Part shown: one piece after another, positions 27,701 through 34,994 of the stretch
How positions within the stretch are numbered: position 1 is the stretch's first letter
Layout: each line of letters starts with the position of its first letter
Assembly (NCBI GenBank): GCA_963678705.1
Contig: OY783216.1
Coordinates: forward strand, 5,642,001-5,706,000
Length of the DNA: 64,000 nucleotides
From: Panorpa germanica
Taxonomy: Eukaryota > Arthropoda > Insecta > Mecoptera > Panorpidae
Reading direction: 5' to 3'
The notes under the pieces: generated by a model
Told to the model about the DNA's origin: nothing
Databases searched by the model: none
The model's input: only the letters and a program-made list of their open reading frames with translations
Made by a program: the position numbers and the translations under genes

Positions 27701-30700
27701 TGTGTTAAAGTTTCAAGTCAATCGACCGCCTACTTTTCGACTTTTGCGAGCACAAACATATGCAGGCAGAATTTTTATATATAAAGAAGAGGTAACTACA
27801 AAGCTAGAAGGTAGAAAAAGTATGGAGTTTGTTTTATCAGTACTCTACTGTTACGTCTAATATAAACCTGAAATATATTAAGCGGATTTATAAAAAATGG
27901 AGTGAACTATTTAATCGCAGAGTTGCCTTCTAATGCTTCCGCTCTAAATGCTTCCTTCAGTGAAGAAAACATATGGTAATTACATGGAGATAAGTCTGAA
28001 ATGTAAGGTGGATGTTCAAAAGGTTGCCAGTGAAATTTAGTGAGTTTATCACGAGTTAGAGCTGCTGTACGCGGTAGTGCGTTGTAGCGCAGAAGCTGGG
28101 ATCTAACATTTTAATCTAGATTTCAGGTTTATAGAATAGACATTCCTTATCACATTCGTGCTTTAATTTAAGTTTAGTTAATTTAGTTGGTGCGCATGCG
28201 TCTTTAGTAATATAAATTTTGACAGTTCAACAGTTGGACAAAATTGAAGGAGAAATAATTAGTAATAGAAATTGTTTCTATTTCTTTATTTTTGACAAAC
28301 TGACATTAAACTTCTTTTAAATATAAATTCTACTACATTTTGACAGATTGTCACATTTTGGAGGTTATAATATAACAGAGTTTTTCTTAATTTAATATTT
28401 TTAATTTAAAATATTGTACCTTGTCAGGTTGTAAGAAAACTAAGAAAACTTAAAAAAATTAAATTAAATTAAAGCAGTGAGTGGTAATGATACTTTAGAG
28501 TAATGCAGTGGTCACCTTCCAATTGATAAGATTATATTTGGTATTTACTGATTATAACCCTTTGCGTTCACTTGCAGTAGTTTGCATCACCAATTAATAA
28601 CACAATAAATCCAATTAAAAAAACAAACACCCAATAAATTACAGAGTTCACCATAAAGATTTAAAAAGCAAGCATTAACTCACGAACCACTAATTAAAAC
28701 ATAATCTATGGGAACAGGTAAATCAAATGATTACAGGTATGAATGATTCGTGATTAATACAATCAGGTCAAACATGTGACAGTTGACCCCGTAGATCGCC
28801 GATGACCTTGTATGTTCTGACATACCGTTCTGCCTACTTGCGACTTGTGACTTGCGAGCCATCTGCAGGGGCTGTGGTTTACTAATCTCTCTTCTTAAAG
28901 AAACCTTCAAAACAACAAAAGGTTAACTCCGTGTGTTTAATTGCTTTGGAGATGAGCAACGCCAGCACTAATCAGAAGCCAGCCAACTACGTGGGTTCAC
29001 AGCAAATGAAAGTCCGCACTTGTTACTATCTTAACATTACATTTAGTATCAGAAGCTGCTACTAAAGGTAAGTAGCAGTAGCGCTGTGAATTGACCTCAA
29101 GAGTAGTTATTTTTTTGTACATTTCATTTGTAATTTGAATATTGATGTAAGAGTATTACGTATACATATAAAATAATAATAAAACGCTGACTCATTTAGA
29201 TGCCTTTTTGTCTGATTAGTGTAATAAGGTGTTACAACATAAGTGTTAATAATTTGTCTCTGGTTTAATGAACCTTAACCAAGAGAATACATTTTTGTTT
29301 GTGACTTGTAATCTGTAAAGAGAGGTGTAGCTATATATATAGTGCTTTTATGCAAGCATAGTGTGGCTCCCTCCTATCCCTCTTGTGGATTTTAAATGAT
29401 AAAAGGATTTGTCATATAGACATGTACCAACAGATTGACAATGAAATTCTTTAAATTTATCTATTTATTATTTCATTTAATTAAATCCTGAAGATAGTCC
29501 TGTCTTCCATTAGGTTGGTCACTAATGTTTTTGGATGGTTGACAACTCGGTCTGTTCGAGTTTTAATTTCTTGTTTCACTGTAGGTATGACAAGCTCGTG
29601 GTGCTTTCGTTTGTAATATACCATGGTGCATCTACAATCATGCGTAATGTTTTTGATTGCAATCTTTGTAAGATCTCAATTTTAAGAGTTAGCTGATTAG
29701 GGAACAAAAATAACTATTTAAATTGGTCACATCTTCTGTAATAATGTAACTAATGAAACATTTGAGGTTATGATAGCCACCTAATCAATATTTAGTACAG
29801 TTTTGTAGAAATTAAGACAATGTTCCTAAACACATTTTTCTAGCTTAGCTATTTAAAAAGTCAATCTTTTTATATCTGATTTTATAATCTATAAAATTAA
29901 ATTATTATAGAAAGGTACAAGGACCTTAAATTTTAAAATGAGTAATTTTATGTGTTTTGCGGTTTATTTGCATTAATAATTATGTTGCCGCGAACCGGAG
30001 ACTTTTATTGCTGAATCACGGCTAATTCTCATGCAACTAAAAGTACGTAATTAAAAGTAAGAGTGGATCAATAAAGTATTAAAGTAGTTGTGCTAAAAGT
30101 GGCTTTGTTATAATGTTATAAATTTGTATAAATTCAAAGATTATCGTTATCTGAAAACGGTTTTCAAATCGGTTAAAGTCTGGTACAGGCTGGTGCAGAC
30201 AGTGATATTGTGGACAGGTTACTAGTAGTTAAAGAACTGTTATTTGCGTCTAACAGTTGCGTCTGACACTACGGAGCTATTGCTTTACTCATTAAGTGTC
30301 GATGCGTCAATCTCGTATGCCCTGTTAGCAGTCTGAAGATGGCTTTTTCAAATTGTCTGTTTGTCTGATAAGAAATTTCCCACTTTAACTTTAAACCCTA
30401 ATAAGTCTGTTTACTAATGTATTAAACTATATTACAGAAACAGTCAAAACTTTTCTCCTACTATAACAGTTTTTGTGCTGTCATGGTATCATATATGTGC
30501 TATACACCGCGCTACCTAATAAGTTTATGACAAGCAAATAACAACCAAATCCAGAAAATATAACTCTTCTCAGGGGATCGAACTCAAAGACACAGAAGTT
30601 AGCGTCAATCATCAGTGCTCTTGCCCACTGTGTCGTCTTGAAATTATTGGTAAGAACCAATTCTAAACTGCGCGCTTATCTTCAATTTTCAGTTGACTAA

Positions 30701-33700
30701 ATGTCATCAACACTTTCTCTGATTATTAACGCATGTTTGATAGTTTTCGCAGAACGTAAACAAAAACTAATTACTGCGATATTCACTAATTAATTCTCAG
30801 ATCTTCAAGAAAGCTTCCTGTTGTTTTTTTCATGAAGCCATTAAATCAAAACGTTTGATTTGGAAAGAATGTTTCACAACGAAATGCGAATCTCGCTATT
30901 ATTTAATAAAGAAACAGAAAAAAAGATGATTGCTTGTAATCATTAATTAATATCACTTATATAAAGCATCATTTGATGTAATATTTGTTGAAAGGGAACT
31001 GAATTGATCTTGTGTTAGCTAATATACAACCTGGTAATTGTGCAACCAGGTAATTTGTACCTCAGCTTCTTGACTTCTATCAACGTGGACTGATTGGTTC
31101 AGGAAAATCATGTTCTCGCTTACATGAGCGTCCAGAGAGATAATTGCCCTCCTCTGTTAGAAAGAGGAGATGTATTGTGTGGAGAAGATCATCGAGAGAA
31201 GAGTGGGGGAGGTGTGGGTGGTAACTCTCACTTATTCTGTTATTACAACGCTATTAGCTGATCGTTTTCATATGTAGCATGTGAATAGATTTATTGTTGA
31301 TACTTTTGAATTGAACTTAAAAGTATAAGTTGACCTTTGATGGATTTTAAAGTACTACTACAAAGTAAATTAAAAATCATGTGAATGTGGAGAGATAGAT
31401 AAATGGGCTTATGTCCTATGTCTATAAAACTGTAGTTATTAGTAACCAACTTTATCAATATACAGTGCAGTTTTATATAAATTAATTTCTGGTTCACATC
31501 CCAATTCTAATTCAAACAACTATGCAATGTATTCTTATTATTTATATGTCTATTGTCTTATTTTAATAGCTTGTAAATCCAAAGTCACGGTTTTGACCAG
31601 ACTTAGAATATATAGATGACCCTAAACATTAAATAGAAAGTCATAGATGATCAGAATTAGAAATGATTGTATTTAGAATGAATACGCTCGTACATCTCAT
31701 GCACTATGTTATTCTAATGATTATCTAACAAGTTTAAACAACGAAAGTTGTTCGATAATGTTGTGGTTAATATGTCTGTCTTCAACAAGAAATAAAATGA
31801 TTCTAAAGTTGAGAATTTGAAACCGATCAGAGAATGGTTAATGTTGTATCGTGTCAAATCGATACAAAAAAAGCATATTTTCGATAATGTTTTTATTTCT
31901 ATAATTACTACATGATAAAACAACATTTAAAGAATACTTTATGAAATTTTCATAAATAAATATCAAGAAATGAGGCATTGACAGCGAATCTCCGCAGACG
32001 TCACAAAAAAAAAGTTTCATTGCGGTGCCACTCTTAACTCATCACTGGATTATTTGAAATTAAAAAACCAAAATGATTTCATTAGTTGATAAGTTTCTCC
32101 AGGTAACCCTGTTAATTGTTTTTTTACTTTATTGATTTTTCAAATTTTTACGGCACTTAGAAATCAAAATACAGATTTTTCATGAAAAAATCTGAAACTT
32201 ACGTTAATACGTCAAAATTAGAAATTAAGAAAAAAAAACTCGACAGCGTTACCTCGGCATTTATGTAAAGAAAGAGTGAGAAAATTTCAAAAGGATCGGT
32301 GTAGTAGTCTTTGAGCTAGAGGGGACACCGAGTCTGAATAGGTGAAGACTTAAAACTCTCCGACAGTTTTACTCCAATGGACTTCAAATTTTCACACAAT
32401 AAACTTAATATGTTGTACATTGATGTAAATAATAAAGCAGTGGTTCAGTAAATAACTTAAAACTATTAATGATAAAGTTATTGTAGAAATAAGACAATGA
32501 ACTTAAAAGCTTTTTGATAAAATAATATTTTTAACCAATTTACCCTTTGTTAGTTGCGGTTGTATTTACATAAATTATGAAACTTGATTTTAATACAGCA
32601 AATTGTAAATAAATAATTATTCATTATTTCTGCAACAATAGAACTAATAAATCTATAAAACTATATATATATATAGCAAGCTTTTTAAAATAGCTATAAA
32701 ATAAAACCCTTTTAGATTAAATATTATACTAGGATTTCTTTAAGTAGAATATTATATGAACGTAAAGTGACATCCTTGTTTTGCGTATTACTGGTACAAA
32801 AGGCTTGGCACATTATTTTGCATGAAATATAAGAACCAACTTTCTATGGTCCATGTACCAAATTAAATTATCTTAACATAATTGAAACCAACTCGTAATG
32901 GTGTATGTAAAATTTCGGATAAATTGCTACTGTAAATTACTCCAGCATTGTTTCACTAATTACAGGTAATTATTTAAAATAGTACTAGAAAGCCGGATTA
33001 ATTAGTGTATTAATTGCCATCGCTAGCCTCACCGATCATAAAATAATCCTTAAGAACAAGAGTGAACTAAAATGAAATCATTTTACTTAAAATGAATCTC
33101 TGTGCCATTGTTTTGTTAAGGTCATGACAATTATTTAATTTGTAGGTTAAATAGACACTAAAACACAATAATATCCTGTCGAAACGTGAGATAAAAGCGT
33201 GTCGAAAAGTGGATTCGTTAATTGATATTCCAAATAAATGGTTAGGAACGGTTCCAAATAGATTTAGAACAATGGCTGACAAGTGCTAAGTCATGTAGAT
33301 AGATCTATTGTTGGCTGTATAAAGTGAGGTTATGTTATCTTTCGAGATACGATCACTGAGATGTCAAATATATTCAACAATACAATGTGTTTTCATAGAA
33401 ATAGGGGTCATGAGTCATTTGTCATCACAAACGGAAAACGGATGATAATCTTTTACGATTAGACCTGCTTCCGGTTCACTAATAAAACTGTGAACGTTTT
33501 CAGTACCACGGGCAAGATATTTGAGGTTATGATATTATAAAAATTGACTGTGGTTTTTGTGAGTTTAAATCTAAGATCAAATATGCGGTAGTAAGAATAG
33601 TACGGGGCTATCTATATATTTATATAAACTAGCTCATTGATTTGACTCTTGTTTAAATAATGTTTTGTATAGAAATAACTAATATAATCTTTTAAAAAAT

Positions 33701-34994
33701 GAATTTCAACATAACCTCTATTTTTTATATCACTGAACAATAAATTCACGTTGTCAATGAATCGCAGTAGATGTTATAGCGACACAAATAAATTAAATCT
33801 ATGATTACGAATCAAGCTACATTATAGATACAAGCTGTATCAATGTATTTATTATATTATGAACTTGCACTATTCTTATCTATTTGTTAATTTATTATTT
33901 CTTAACAATGATAACTTATATTACTTCCATATATGATTACTCAAATCTCCAACTAAATTTGACCATCTGGTTCAGTGCCGTAGCTAGGTAATTCATTCCT
34001 ATTTAGAATTTTTGTTATTGTTTATGTTTTTGTTATAAAAGTTTTGTATGCATTGTCGGGAATAACTATTTACTAAGAGTATTACATCACTGTGAAACCG
34101 TTAAAATATAAATATAAGTTATAAAAGTCCGAGGGGCCCCCTGGGCTTGGGGGACTCGCGACTCGCCCATACCTAGCTACGCCAGTGATCTGGTTCCTAA
34201 TCTAATAAAATAATTAGTATATAAGCTCATATATTTTTATATACTAGTTAGTTAATATTCTGGACTTATGCTATGTCACTAATTAAAACTTAAATATTCA
34301 ATAAATAATCATTGTTGTAAAACTGTGTTGTGTTCTTTTTATAACTTTGTTATTAACTTGACGTAATATATTAAAGTCTTTTTACATTTCATTCTGATAT
34401 GGCACAATAGTGTTGGTAGACATGTCAATACTTGTGACCTGCTGAACAGCTACACGACTTATTGGACACCGAGCCAACAGGTTTGTTAAGGCAGGTCCAG
34501 GTGCAGCGCGTGCGTTACCAGTTAGGTGATAGCTGCAGATGTACGCATCTACATAACCAGTACAATTAGAAGATCACTCTAAAACCTCATAACAACTTAT
34601 TAGGTTGGTCCTTTTTGTCTTTCTAGTCCATTTCAACGTTTTAAATAAGTGAACGGAAAATGCCTATTGATATATTGTACAAATAAGTATTTATAGGATT
34701 TAAAATGAGCACTTTTTTGGTTTTCTTGTAATATCTCTGTTTCTATGGGATTTATGGCTATATACCTTATATAACAAAATAAAGATAAGAAAATTTACTA
34801 CAAAAAAGGTTTTATACATTTTTTTCATACAAATAACGGTTTTCAAGATAAAACTTGATAAAATTTTATATAATACGGTGACGCAATGGCTGAGTGCTTT
34901 GAGGCATTCCTACAGGCGAATGTGTTCTTAGTTAATAGTAAATTTAAAAAATAAACTCACCCAGGATGAATATATGTATAGTTTTCTTCGCCAT
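1..34994 (-). CDS. Chitin-binding (CBM_14) mucin-like secreted protein, six exons, 3' end outside the window
   Basis: The whole coding span on the minus strand, joined as 34961-34994, 15524-15570, 4397-4576, 4020-4160, 3851-3949 and 1-3773. All junctions are GT-AG and all phases agree. The product exceeds 1,424 residues: signal peptide (1 to about 25), a basic linker with RKIRKR (exon 3), one peritrophin-type chitin-binding domain (cysteines at 118, 133, 139, 149, 162, 170), then a long Thr/Ser/Pro/Asn-rich tail. By domain order it resembles insect CPAP1 proteins (one chitin-binding domain, cuticle or apical extracellular matrix), but the mucin-like tail is unusually long. I infer a secreted chitin-associated matrix protein and cannot name the orthologue. 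Introns are 19,390, 10,947, 236, 70 and 77 bp. The stop codon is not in the window. The domain identification is firm; the function is inferred. Confidence 0.88.
3851..3949 (-). CDS. Exon 5: core of the chitin-binding type 2 domain
   Basis: 99 bases, 33 codons, phase 0 (acceptor TTTCAG, donor GTATGG). It carries cysteines 3, 4 and 5 in V-F-H-I-C-D, F-L-C-P-N-G-T-I-F and I-C-D-W-W-F-K. The spacing C-x5-C-x9-C-x12-C-x7-C (the last cysteine is in exon 6) is the classic insect peritrophin/CPAP spacing. The aromatic residues that usually bind N-acetylglucosamine units are present. Confidence 0.93.
4020..4160 (-). CDS. Exon 4: start of the chitin-binding type 2 domain
   Basis: 141 bases, 47 codons, phase 0 at both ends (acceptor TTCTAG, donor GTAGAG). 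It encodes a G-V-D-F-P-V-F-P-T-I-P lead-in, as seen in insect single-domain peritrophin-like proteins, then F-S-C, and D-T-N-C-Q at the end. These are cysteines 1 and 2 of the CBM_14 domain, 14 residues apart. The intron to exon 5 is only 70 bp and interrupts the domain after the second cysteine. Confidence 0.92.
4397..4576 (-). CDS. Exon 3: charged linker with a furin-like basic site
   Basis: 180 bases, 60 codons, in phase 0 at both ends (acceptor TTTAG, donor GTACGA). It begins with an in-frame Met, but the upstream exons supply the signal peptide, so this Met is not the likely start. The segment is rich in Glu/Arg/Ser and holds R-K-I-R-K-R, followed by L-A-G-L-V-V-D. That is a good match to a furin/proprotein-convertase site lying between the signal peptide and the chitin-binding domain. 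Without exons 1 and 2 this would look like a 67-residue orphan reading frame. Confidence 0.85.
6060..6235 (+). repeat. Dispersed repeat, copy 1 (second copy at 41.2 kb)
   Basis: About 170 bases in intron 2 match 41195-41370 closely. Both share a stretch built around AACACAAAACTATCAGAAGAC or its near match, then AAAGAGCAAAATGGAT. No coding frame and no clear termini. The last part (a GCCATTTGACACTATATTCT-like segment) also occurs inverted near 53970-54000. Likely an old transposon piece. Confidence 0.6.
6278..6888 (+). mobile_element. MITE family A, copy 1
   Basis: About 611 bp bounded by inverted termini: left GGGCTTGTCTTAATTTC, right GAGGACACAAGCCC. The interior has the family landmarks in order: AAAGGGATTCAACGTTGTAC, CATGTGACATCACAATCC, AACAGGGTTAAATAAA, TTTCTAGCGCTAAAAC, CGACCACTAAAAAATGAGG. 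There is no coding frame, so it is non-autonomous. The flanks AAT/ATT make the exact target duplication ambiguous. Confidence 0.8.
7160..7475 (-). mobile_element. 3' fragment of the endonuclease-type LINE (same family as 60-63 kb)
   Basis: Read on the minus strand, the segment encodes L-E-H-I-K-F-A-C-Q-K-K-V, then N-I-V-Q-L-L-K-G-G-S-E and K-R-W-M-V-E-I. These match the C-terminal zinc-finger end of the LINE at 62580-63491. They are followed by the same purine-rich 3' untranslated stretch (AAGAAGAAGAAGCAGAAA, then ACTTTTGGAA). The upstream part is missing, so this is a 5'-truncated dead copy. Confidence 0.75.
8047..8120 (-). mobile_element. tRNA-derived SINE fragment
   Basis: The minus strand has a weak A-box region and a B-box region like the T-arm (GGGTTTGATTCGAAAACC), followed by the family's 3' segment, AGCTATATTTTCTAGGTT. 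The 3' segment is shared with copies at 30.5, 35.1 and 54.8 kb. Confidence 0.55.
9061..9938. mobile_element. MITE family B copy split by a MITE A insertion
   Basis: The left end CCCAGTACACATTTGGTGAA and the right end (inverted, CCGAGTAAACTTTTTGGAGT) match the termini of the intact family B copy at 55502-55735. The two halves, 9061-9122 and 9756-9938, line up with that copy from end to end, including the GTCATGAAAGAGTTCA and CGTTCATATGAA stretches. A 633-bp family A element fills the middle. Order of events: B inserted first, A second. Confidence 0.8.
9123..9755 (+). mobile_element. MITE family A, copy 2 (nested in family B)
   Basis: Both termini are intact: GGGCTTGTGTCCTATGTC on the left and GAGGACACAAGCCC on the right. 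The interior has the same landmarks as copy 1. The uninterrupted paralogous site at 55.67 kb reads CTTCAATTATA, while here the flanks read CTTCAAT and ATTATA. This supports an AT dinucleotide duplicated at insertion. Confidence 0.85.
10548..11029 (+). mobile_element. MITE family A, copy 3 (right end lost)
   Basis: Starts GGGGTTGTGTCCTATGTT and follows the family through the AACAGGGTTAAATAAA landmark, but stops near 11029 before the right terminus. It carries about 90 extra bases (roughly 10745-10835) between the CATCGCAA and CAAGTTACCAACC landmarks. These are absent from the other copies and are probably an insertion or an ancestral segment. Confidence 0.7.
11492..11686. mobile_element. MITE family D with about 45-bp inverted termini
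   Basis: The ends are inverted copies: left AGGTCTTTCAAAAAGAGTGG, right (inverted) GGGTCTTTCAAAAAGAGCGG. The match continues through GTCATTTTAAAT and AATAGAAAAA. TA lies at each outer edge, as in Tc1/mariner-type elements. Total about 195 bp with no coding capacity. A short piece of a related terminus (AAGGGTCTTTCAACATG) lies at 36807. Confidence 0.72.
11690..12840. other. AT-rich intron sequence without a recognised feature
   Basis: Intron 2 of the mucin-like gene. No reading frame, repeat termini or tRNA-like boxes that I could support. A mildly GC-richer patch lies at about 12060-12230. Confidence 0.5.
12841..13060. mobile_element. MITE family C, copy 1
   Basis: About 220 bp with long inverted ends: left GTATAGTTCAAATTACGAGA, right (inverted) GTATAGTCCAAATCCCGATA. 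The similarity continues to about 50 bp, through the GACTCATACTTAAAACAAG region. The centre holds ATGTATATAGAAACGAATAA. Non-coding. Other copies at 24.2, 40.2 and 43.5/44.2 kb. Confidence 0.78.
13686..13760 (-). mobile_element. Short LINE-like 3' tail
   Basis: On the minus strand the sequence ends GATGCACTCAAATAAATATT followed by an A-rich run. The same tail occurs at 18.13 kb and 45.70 kb. It is probably the 3' end of one LINE family, with everything upstream lost. Confidence 0.45.
13786..14118 (+). mobile_element. Non-autonomous Helitron-like element, copy 1
   Basis: Starts TCTTAATATATATAAATTAG after an A and ends GGCCGGGGCAGCTAG before a T. This fits Helitron insertion between A and T, a 5' TC and a 3' CTAG. 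About 333 bp, no helicase or Rep coding. Closely similar over its length to 35979-36332, including TCCGCGATGGACTCCTAAAC and AATAGATGGCGC. Confidence 0.8.
14971..15223 (+). repeat. 160-bp direct duplication with a CAGTT-type microsatellite
   Basis: 14971-15063 and 15131-15223 are about 93-bp direct copies. Both carry AAATGTTATCCG, GGAAAAGGAGGAGCATCGGA and ACTACTACTACTAGTTTAG. Between them is an imperfect CAGTT/CACTT array (15070-15112), then a family B MITE end (about 15111-15129, ACCAAATTGTTTACTGGG). The low divergence suggests a fairly recent local duplication in intron 2. Confidence 0.75.
15489..15504 (+). repeat. Poly(G) run of 16, poly(C) in the transcript
   Basis: A 16-base homopolymer just inside intron 2, beginning 19 bases downstream of the exon 2 donor in transcript orientation. 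It is prone to length change and sequencing error. C-rich tracts can bind PCBP/hnRNP K-type proteins, so an effect on use of the small exon is possible (inference). Confidence 0.95.
15524..15570 (-). CDS. Exon 2: 47-bp exon, second half of the signal peptide
   Basis: On the minus strand: acceptor TTGCAG, then 47 bases completing a Gly codon and coding L-P-L-L-P-L-L-C-A-M-T-Y-G-S-E, then donor GTGAGT. The hydrophobic core continues directly from exon 1, and the exon ends on a codon boundary, as exon 3 needs. Cleavage is likely near C-A-M-T-Y-G. A run of 16 G on the plus strand (C in the transcript) begins 19 bases past the donor. Because the exon is small, isolated and between very long introns, ORF-based gene callers would easily miss it. 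Confidence 0.85.
16030..16150 (-). mobile_element. MITE family A, partial diverged copy
   Basis: Contains GTTTTAGCGCTACAGATG and CGTTGAATCCCTTTATTAAT in inverted orientation, next to the fuller copy at 16157. The middle is deleted. It is probably an older copy interrupted by the newer one. Confidence 0.6.
16157..16727 (-). mobile_element. MITE family A, copy 4 (inverted)
   Basis: Runs opposite to copies 1-3: begins GGGCTTGTGTCCTTATTTTT, then ATTTTTCAATTGTTGATTG, GTTTTAGCGCTAGAAAT, TTTATTTAACCCTGCTAAGG. It ends with the inverted partner ATTAACACATAGGACAC. Somewhat shortened at the far end. Confidence 0.75.
16740..18120. other. Intron sequence, nothing firm
   Basis: A stretch of intron 1 (the 19-kb intron). 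A 71-codon minus frame at 16787-17002 has a hydrophobic middle, but no homology that I recognise and no splice support. No repeats recognised. Confidence 0.4.
18130..18540 (-). mobile_element. LINE-like 3' fragment
   Basis: The minus strand has a purine-rich, Lys/Glu-rich broken frame (about 18300-18480) followed by an AT-rich 3' part. It ends with the tail GATGCACTCAAAAATAAATA and an A run, shared with 13.69 and 45.70 kb. Coding identity is not clear. Confidence 0.45.
19025..19388 (-). pseudogene. RNase H-type LINE, 5'-truncated 3' end, copy 1
   Basis: The minus strand encodes W-D-N-S-D-K, F-Y-K-I-Q-P-I-L-K-R-K-P-W-F, S-R-L-R-M-N-H and C-E-C-G-E-E-E-A-D-P-D-H. This is the zinc-knuckle end of a LINE polyprotein of the type carrying RNase H. 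A 125-bp deletion relative to the copy at 49.6 kb removes the rest of the knuckle and shifts the frame. The 3' end reads GGAAGCCCGAGAAATTATA plus an A run (T run on the plus strand at about 19025-19032), also seen at 37.8 and 49.5 kb. Confidence 0.8.
19976..20165. promoter_or_regulatory. GC-rich unique island in intron 1 (candidate regulatory DNA)
   Basis: A sharp jump in G+C inside AT-rich intron. It includes CGGCCACAGCGCCAGGCCGC and several GATG/CATC pairs. It does not match other repeats in the window and has no long frame. Function unknown; an enhancer or alternative promoter is possible. Confidence 0.25.
20451..20760 (+). pseudogene. Mariner-type transposase N-terminal remnant
   Basis: Begins with an ATTCAATAAGTTCGTATCAT leader, then a plus frame M-K-E-S-E-V-R-M-L-I-K-H-S-F-L, like the start of mariner-family transposases. 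Stops follow, and the rest is lost. The same leader and S-S-E-L-R-V-F-I occur at 57240-57405. Dead copies of one family. Confidence 0.6.
21121..21370. other. GC-rich unique island with short frames (unresolved)
   Basis: Stands out by base composition. The plus strand has a 37-codon frame (21135-21248, starting M-S-N-G-R-H-M-N-G) and a 65-codon frame at 21229-21426. The minus strand has an open frame with a hydrophobic run (G-F-L-L-I-V-C-I-M-L-I). None is recognisable and no splice sites are convincing. It could be a small exon, a regulatory region or an old gene fragment. Confidence 0.25.
21430..23170. other. AT-rich intron sequence, no supported feature
   Basis: Intron 1 of the mucin-like gene. 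I saw no coding frames and no matched termini. A small GATC-containing near-repeat at 22780-22815 (two CGGATCTTTTGA-type units) is too short to classify. Confidence 0.4.
23177..23551. mobile_element. MITE family B, copy with both ends
   Basis: The left end CCCAGTAAACATTTTGGAGT and the right end ACTTCACCAAATTGTTTACT + GGG are inverted partners, about 375 bp apart. The interior is diverged from the 55.5-kb copy, and only the CAGTCGTTCAAAGG-type segment is shared. Non-coding. Confidence 0.65.
23629..23682. repeat. Perfect hairpin: 25-bp arms, 4-bp loop
   Basis: Arms 23629-23653 and 23658-23682 are exact inverted copies, separated by ACTA. There are no mismatches. It is not part of a repeat seen elsewhere in the window. 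The sequence should extrude as a cruciform or fold in RNA (intron 1 transcript). Confidence 0.95.
24206..24345. mobile_element. MITE family C, copy 2 (one end lost)
   Basis: Shares AAGCACTG, ATGTATATAGAAACGAATAA and the right terminus CTCGTAAATTGAACTATA with the other copies. The left arm is missing. Confidence 0.65.
25410..25650 (+). pseudogene. 3' fragment of the endonuclease-type LINE
   Basis: The plus strand encodes I-F-R-L-R-N-E-E-K, then after a frameshift R-Y-W-D-K, C-A-R-C (cysteine pair), E-H-I-E-Y-S-C-E-K and Q-L-L-K-G-C-S-K-E-K-R-W-M-A-E-I. This is the same C-terminal zinc finger as 63240-63470. It is broken by a frameshift and an in-frame stop. Antisense frames here are shadows. 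Confidence 0.75.
26565..26972 (+). other. Hypothetical 135-codon open frame (unsupported)
   Basis: Starts M-Q-V-K-S-T-E-K-F and is basic, with an S-R-S-R-S-R patch. No domain recognised, no signal peptide, no splice evidence. It sits inside intron 1 on the opposite strand to the host gene. A frame of this length is somewhat unexpected in such AT-rich DNA, but chance could explain it. Confidence 0.15.
27911..28100 (-). pseudogene. Mariner-type transposase, C-terminal catalytic remnant
   Basis: The minus strand reads L-T-K-F-H-W-Q-P-F-E-H-P-P-Y, then S-D-L-S-P-C-N-Y-H-M-F and S-S-L-K-E-A-F. This is the DD34D-region signature of mariner transposases (H-P-P-Y-S-P-D-L-x-P-x-D-Y-H-x-F). The third catalytic Asp is Asn here (C-N-Y-H). 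N-terminal sequence is missing. Dead copy. Confidence 0.75.
28185..28470 (+). repeat. Dispersed repeat family G, copy 1
   Basis: Shares GTAATATAAATTTTGACAGT, ATTAGTAATAGAAATTGTTT, CACATTTTGGAGGTTATAAT and a following AT-rich tail with copies at 52085-52295 and 56485-56740. Non-coding. Copy 1 directly follows the mariner remnant at 27911-28100. Confidence 0.7.
28760..29080. promoter_or_regulatory. Unique GC-richer region in intron 1 (candidate regulatory DNA)
   Basis: Contains TTGACCCCGTAGATCGCCGA, the CTTGCGACTTGTGACTTGCG duplication, and AATGAAAGTCCGCACTTGTT. No reading frame, no repeat match in the window. Function unknown. Confidence 0.2.
29470..29700 (-). pseudogene. Jockey-like LINE ORF2 C-terminal fragment, copy 1
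   Basis: The minus strand encodes Q-R-L-Q-S-K-T-L-R-M-I-V-D-A-P-W-Y, then after a frameshift I-P-T-V-K-Q-E-I and H-P-K-T-L-V-T-N-L. This is the typical post-RT tail of Jockey-clade LINEs. Close match to 58645-58870. Frameshifted and truncated. Confidence 0.75.
30540..30650 (-). mobile_element. tRNA-derived SINE
   Basis: The minus strand reads GACACAGTGGGCAAGAGCAC (A-box) and further on GAGTTCGATCCCC (B-box), then a 3' part ending ATATTTTCTGGATTTGGTTG. The A- and B-box spacing suits an internal RNA polymerase III promoter. Confidence 0.75.
31403..31487. mobile_element. MITE family A, very short derivative
   Basis: The left terminus GGGCTTATGTCCTATGTC is joined almost directly to an inverted terminal part (TTTATCAATATACAGTGCAG). 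The interior is gone. Confidence 0.55.
31838..32425 (+). repeat. Dispersed repeat family F, copy 1
   Basis: Almost 600 bases align with 48200-48885 in the same orientation. Shared marks are AAGCATATTTTCGATAATGT, ATATCAAGAAATGAGG, CATCACTGGATT, CTCGACAGCGTTACCTCG and TTTTCACACAATAAACTTAA. No coding frame or termini recognised. Confidence 0.8.
32430..33960. other. Intron sequence without recognised features
   Basis: AT-rich, including a short TA run at about 32664-32680. No frames or repeats that I can support. Confidence 0.4.
33973..34187. mobile_element. hAT-type MITE with an intact 8-bp target duplication
   Basis: The ends CAGTGCCGTAGCTAGGTA and (inverted) CACTGGCGTAGCTAGGTA flank a 215-bp non-coding element. 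ATCTGGTT is repeated exactly on both sides (33965-33972 and 34188-34195). An 8-bp duplication and CAG-type ends are the mark of hAT transposition. GC-rich right part. Confidence 0.88.
34430..34590. promoter_or_regulatory. GC-rich unique segment close to exon 1 (candidate intronic enhancer)
   Basis: Lies about 400 bp inside intron 1. Contains several CANNTG E-box-like hexamers, including CAGGTG and CAGATG, plus AGCGCGTGCG. No repeat match. A role in controlling the host gene is only a guess from its position. Confidence 0.25.
34876..34925 (+). mobile_element. SINE 5' fragment
   Basis: ACGGTGACGCAATGGCTGAG matches the A-box end of the SINE family, and the rest is lost. It lies 35 bases from exon 1 on the intron side, with a fuller SINE on the other side of the exon. 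Confidence 0.5.
34961..34994 (-). CDS. Exon 1 coding part: start codon and first half of the signal peptide
   Basis: The ATG at 34994 opens M-A-K-K-T-I-H-I-F-I-L and leaves one base (G) before the donor GTGAGT. The Kozak context is strong (A at -3, G at +4). Together with exon 2 this gives a typical signal peptide: two lysines and then a Leu/Ile/Pro-rich core. The phase matches exon 2 exactly (1 base here plus 2 bases there), which is the main proof that these two short exons, 19 kb apart, belong together. A second ATG 16 bases upstream is out of frame and in a poorer context. Confidence 0.85.
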
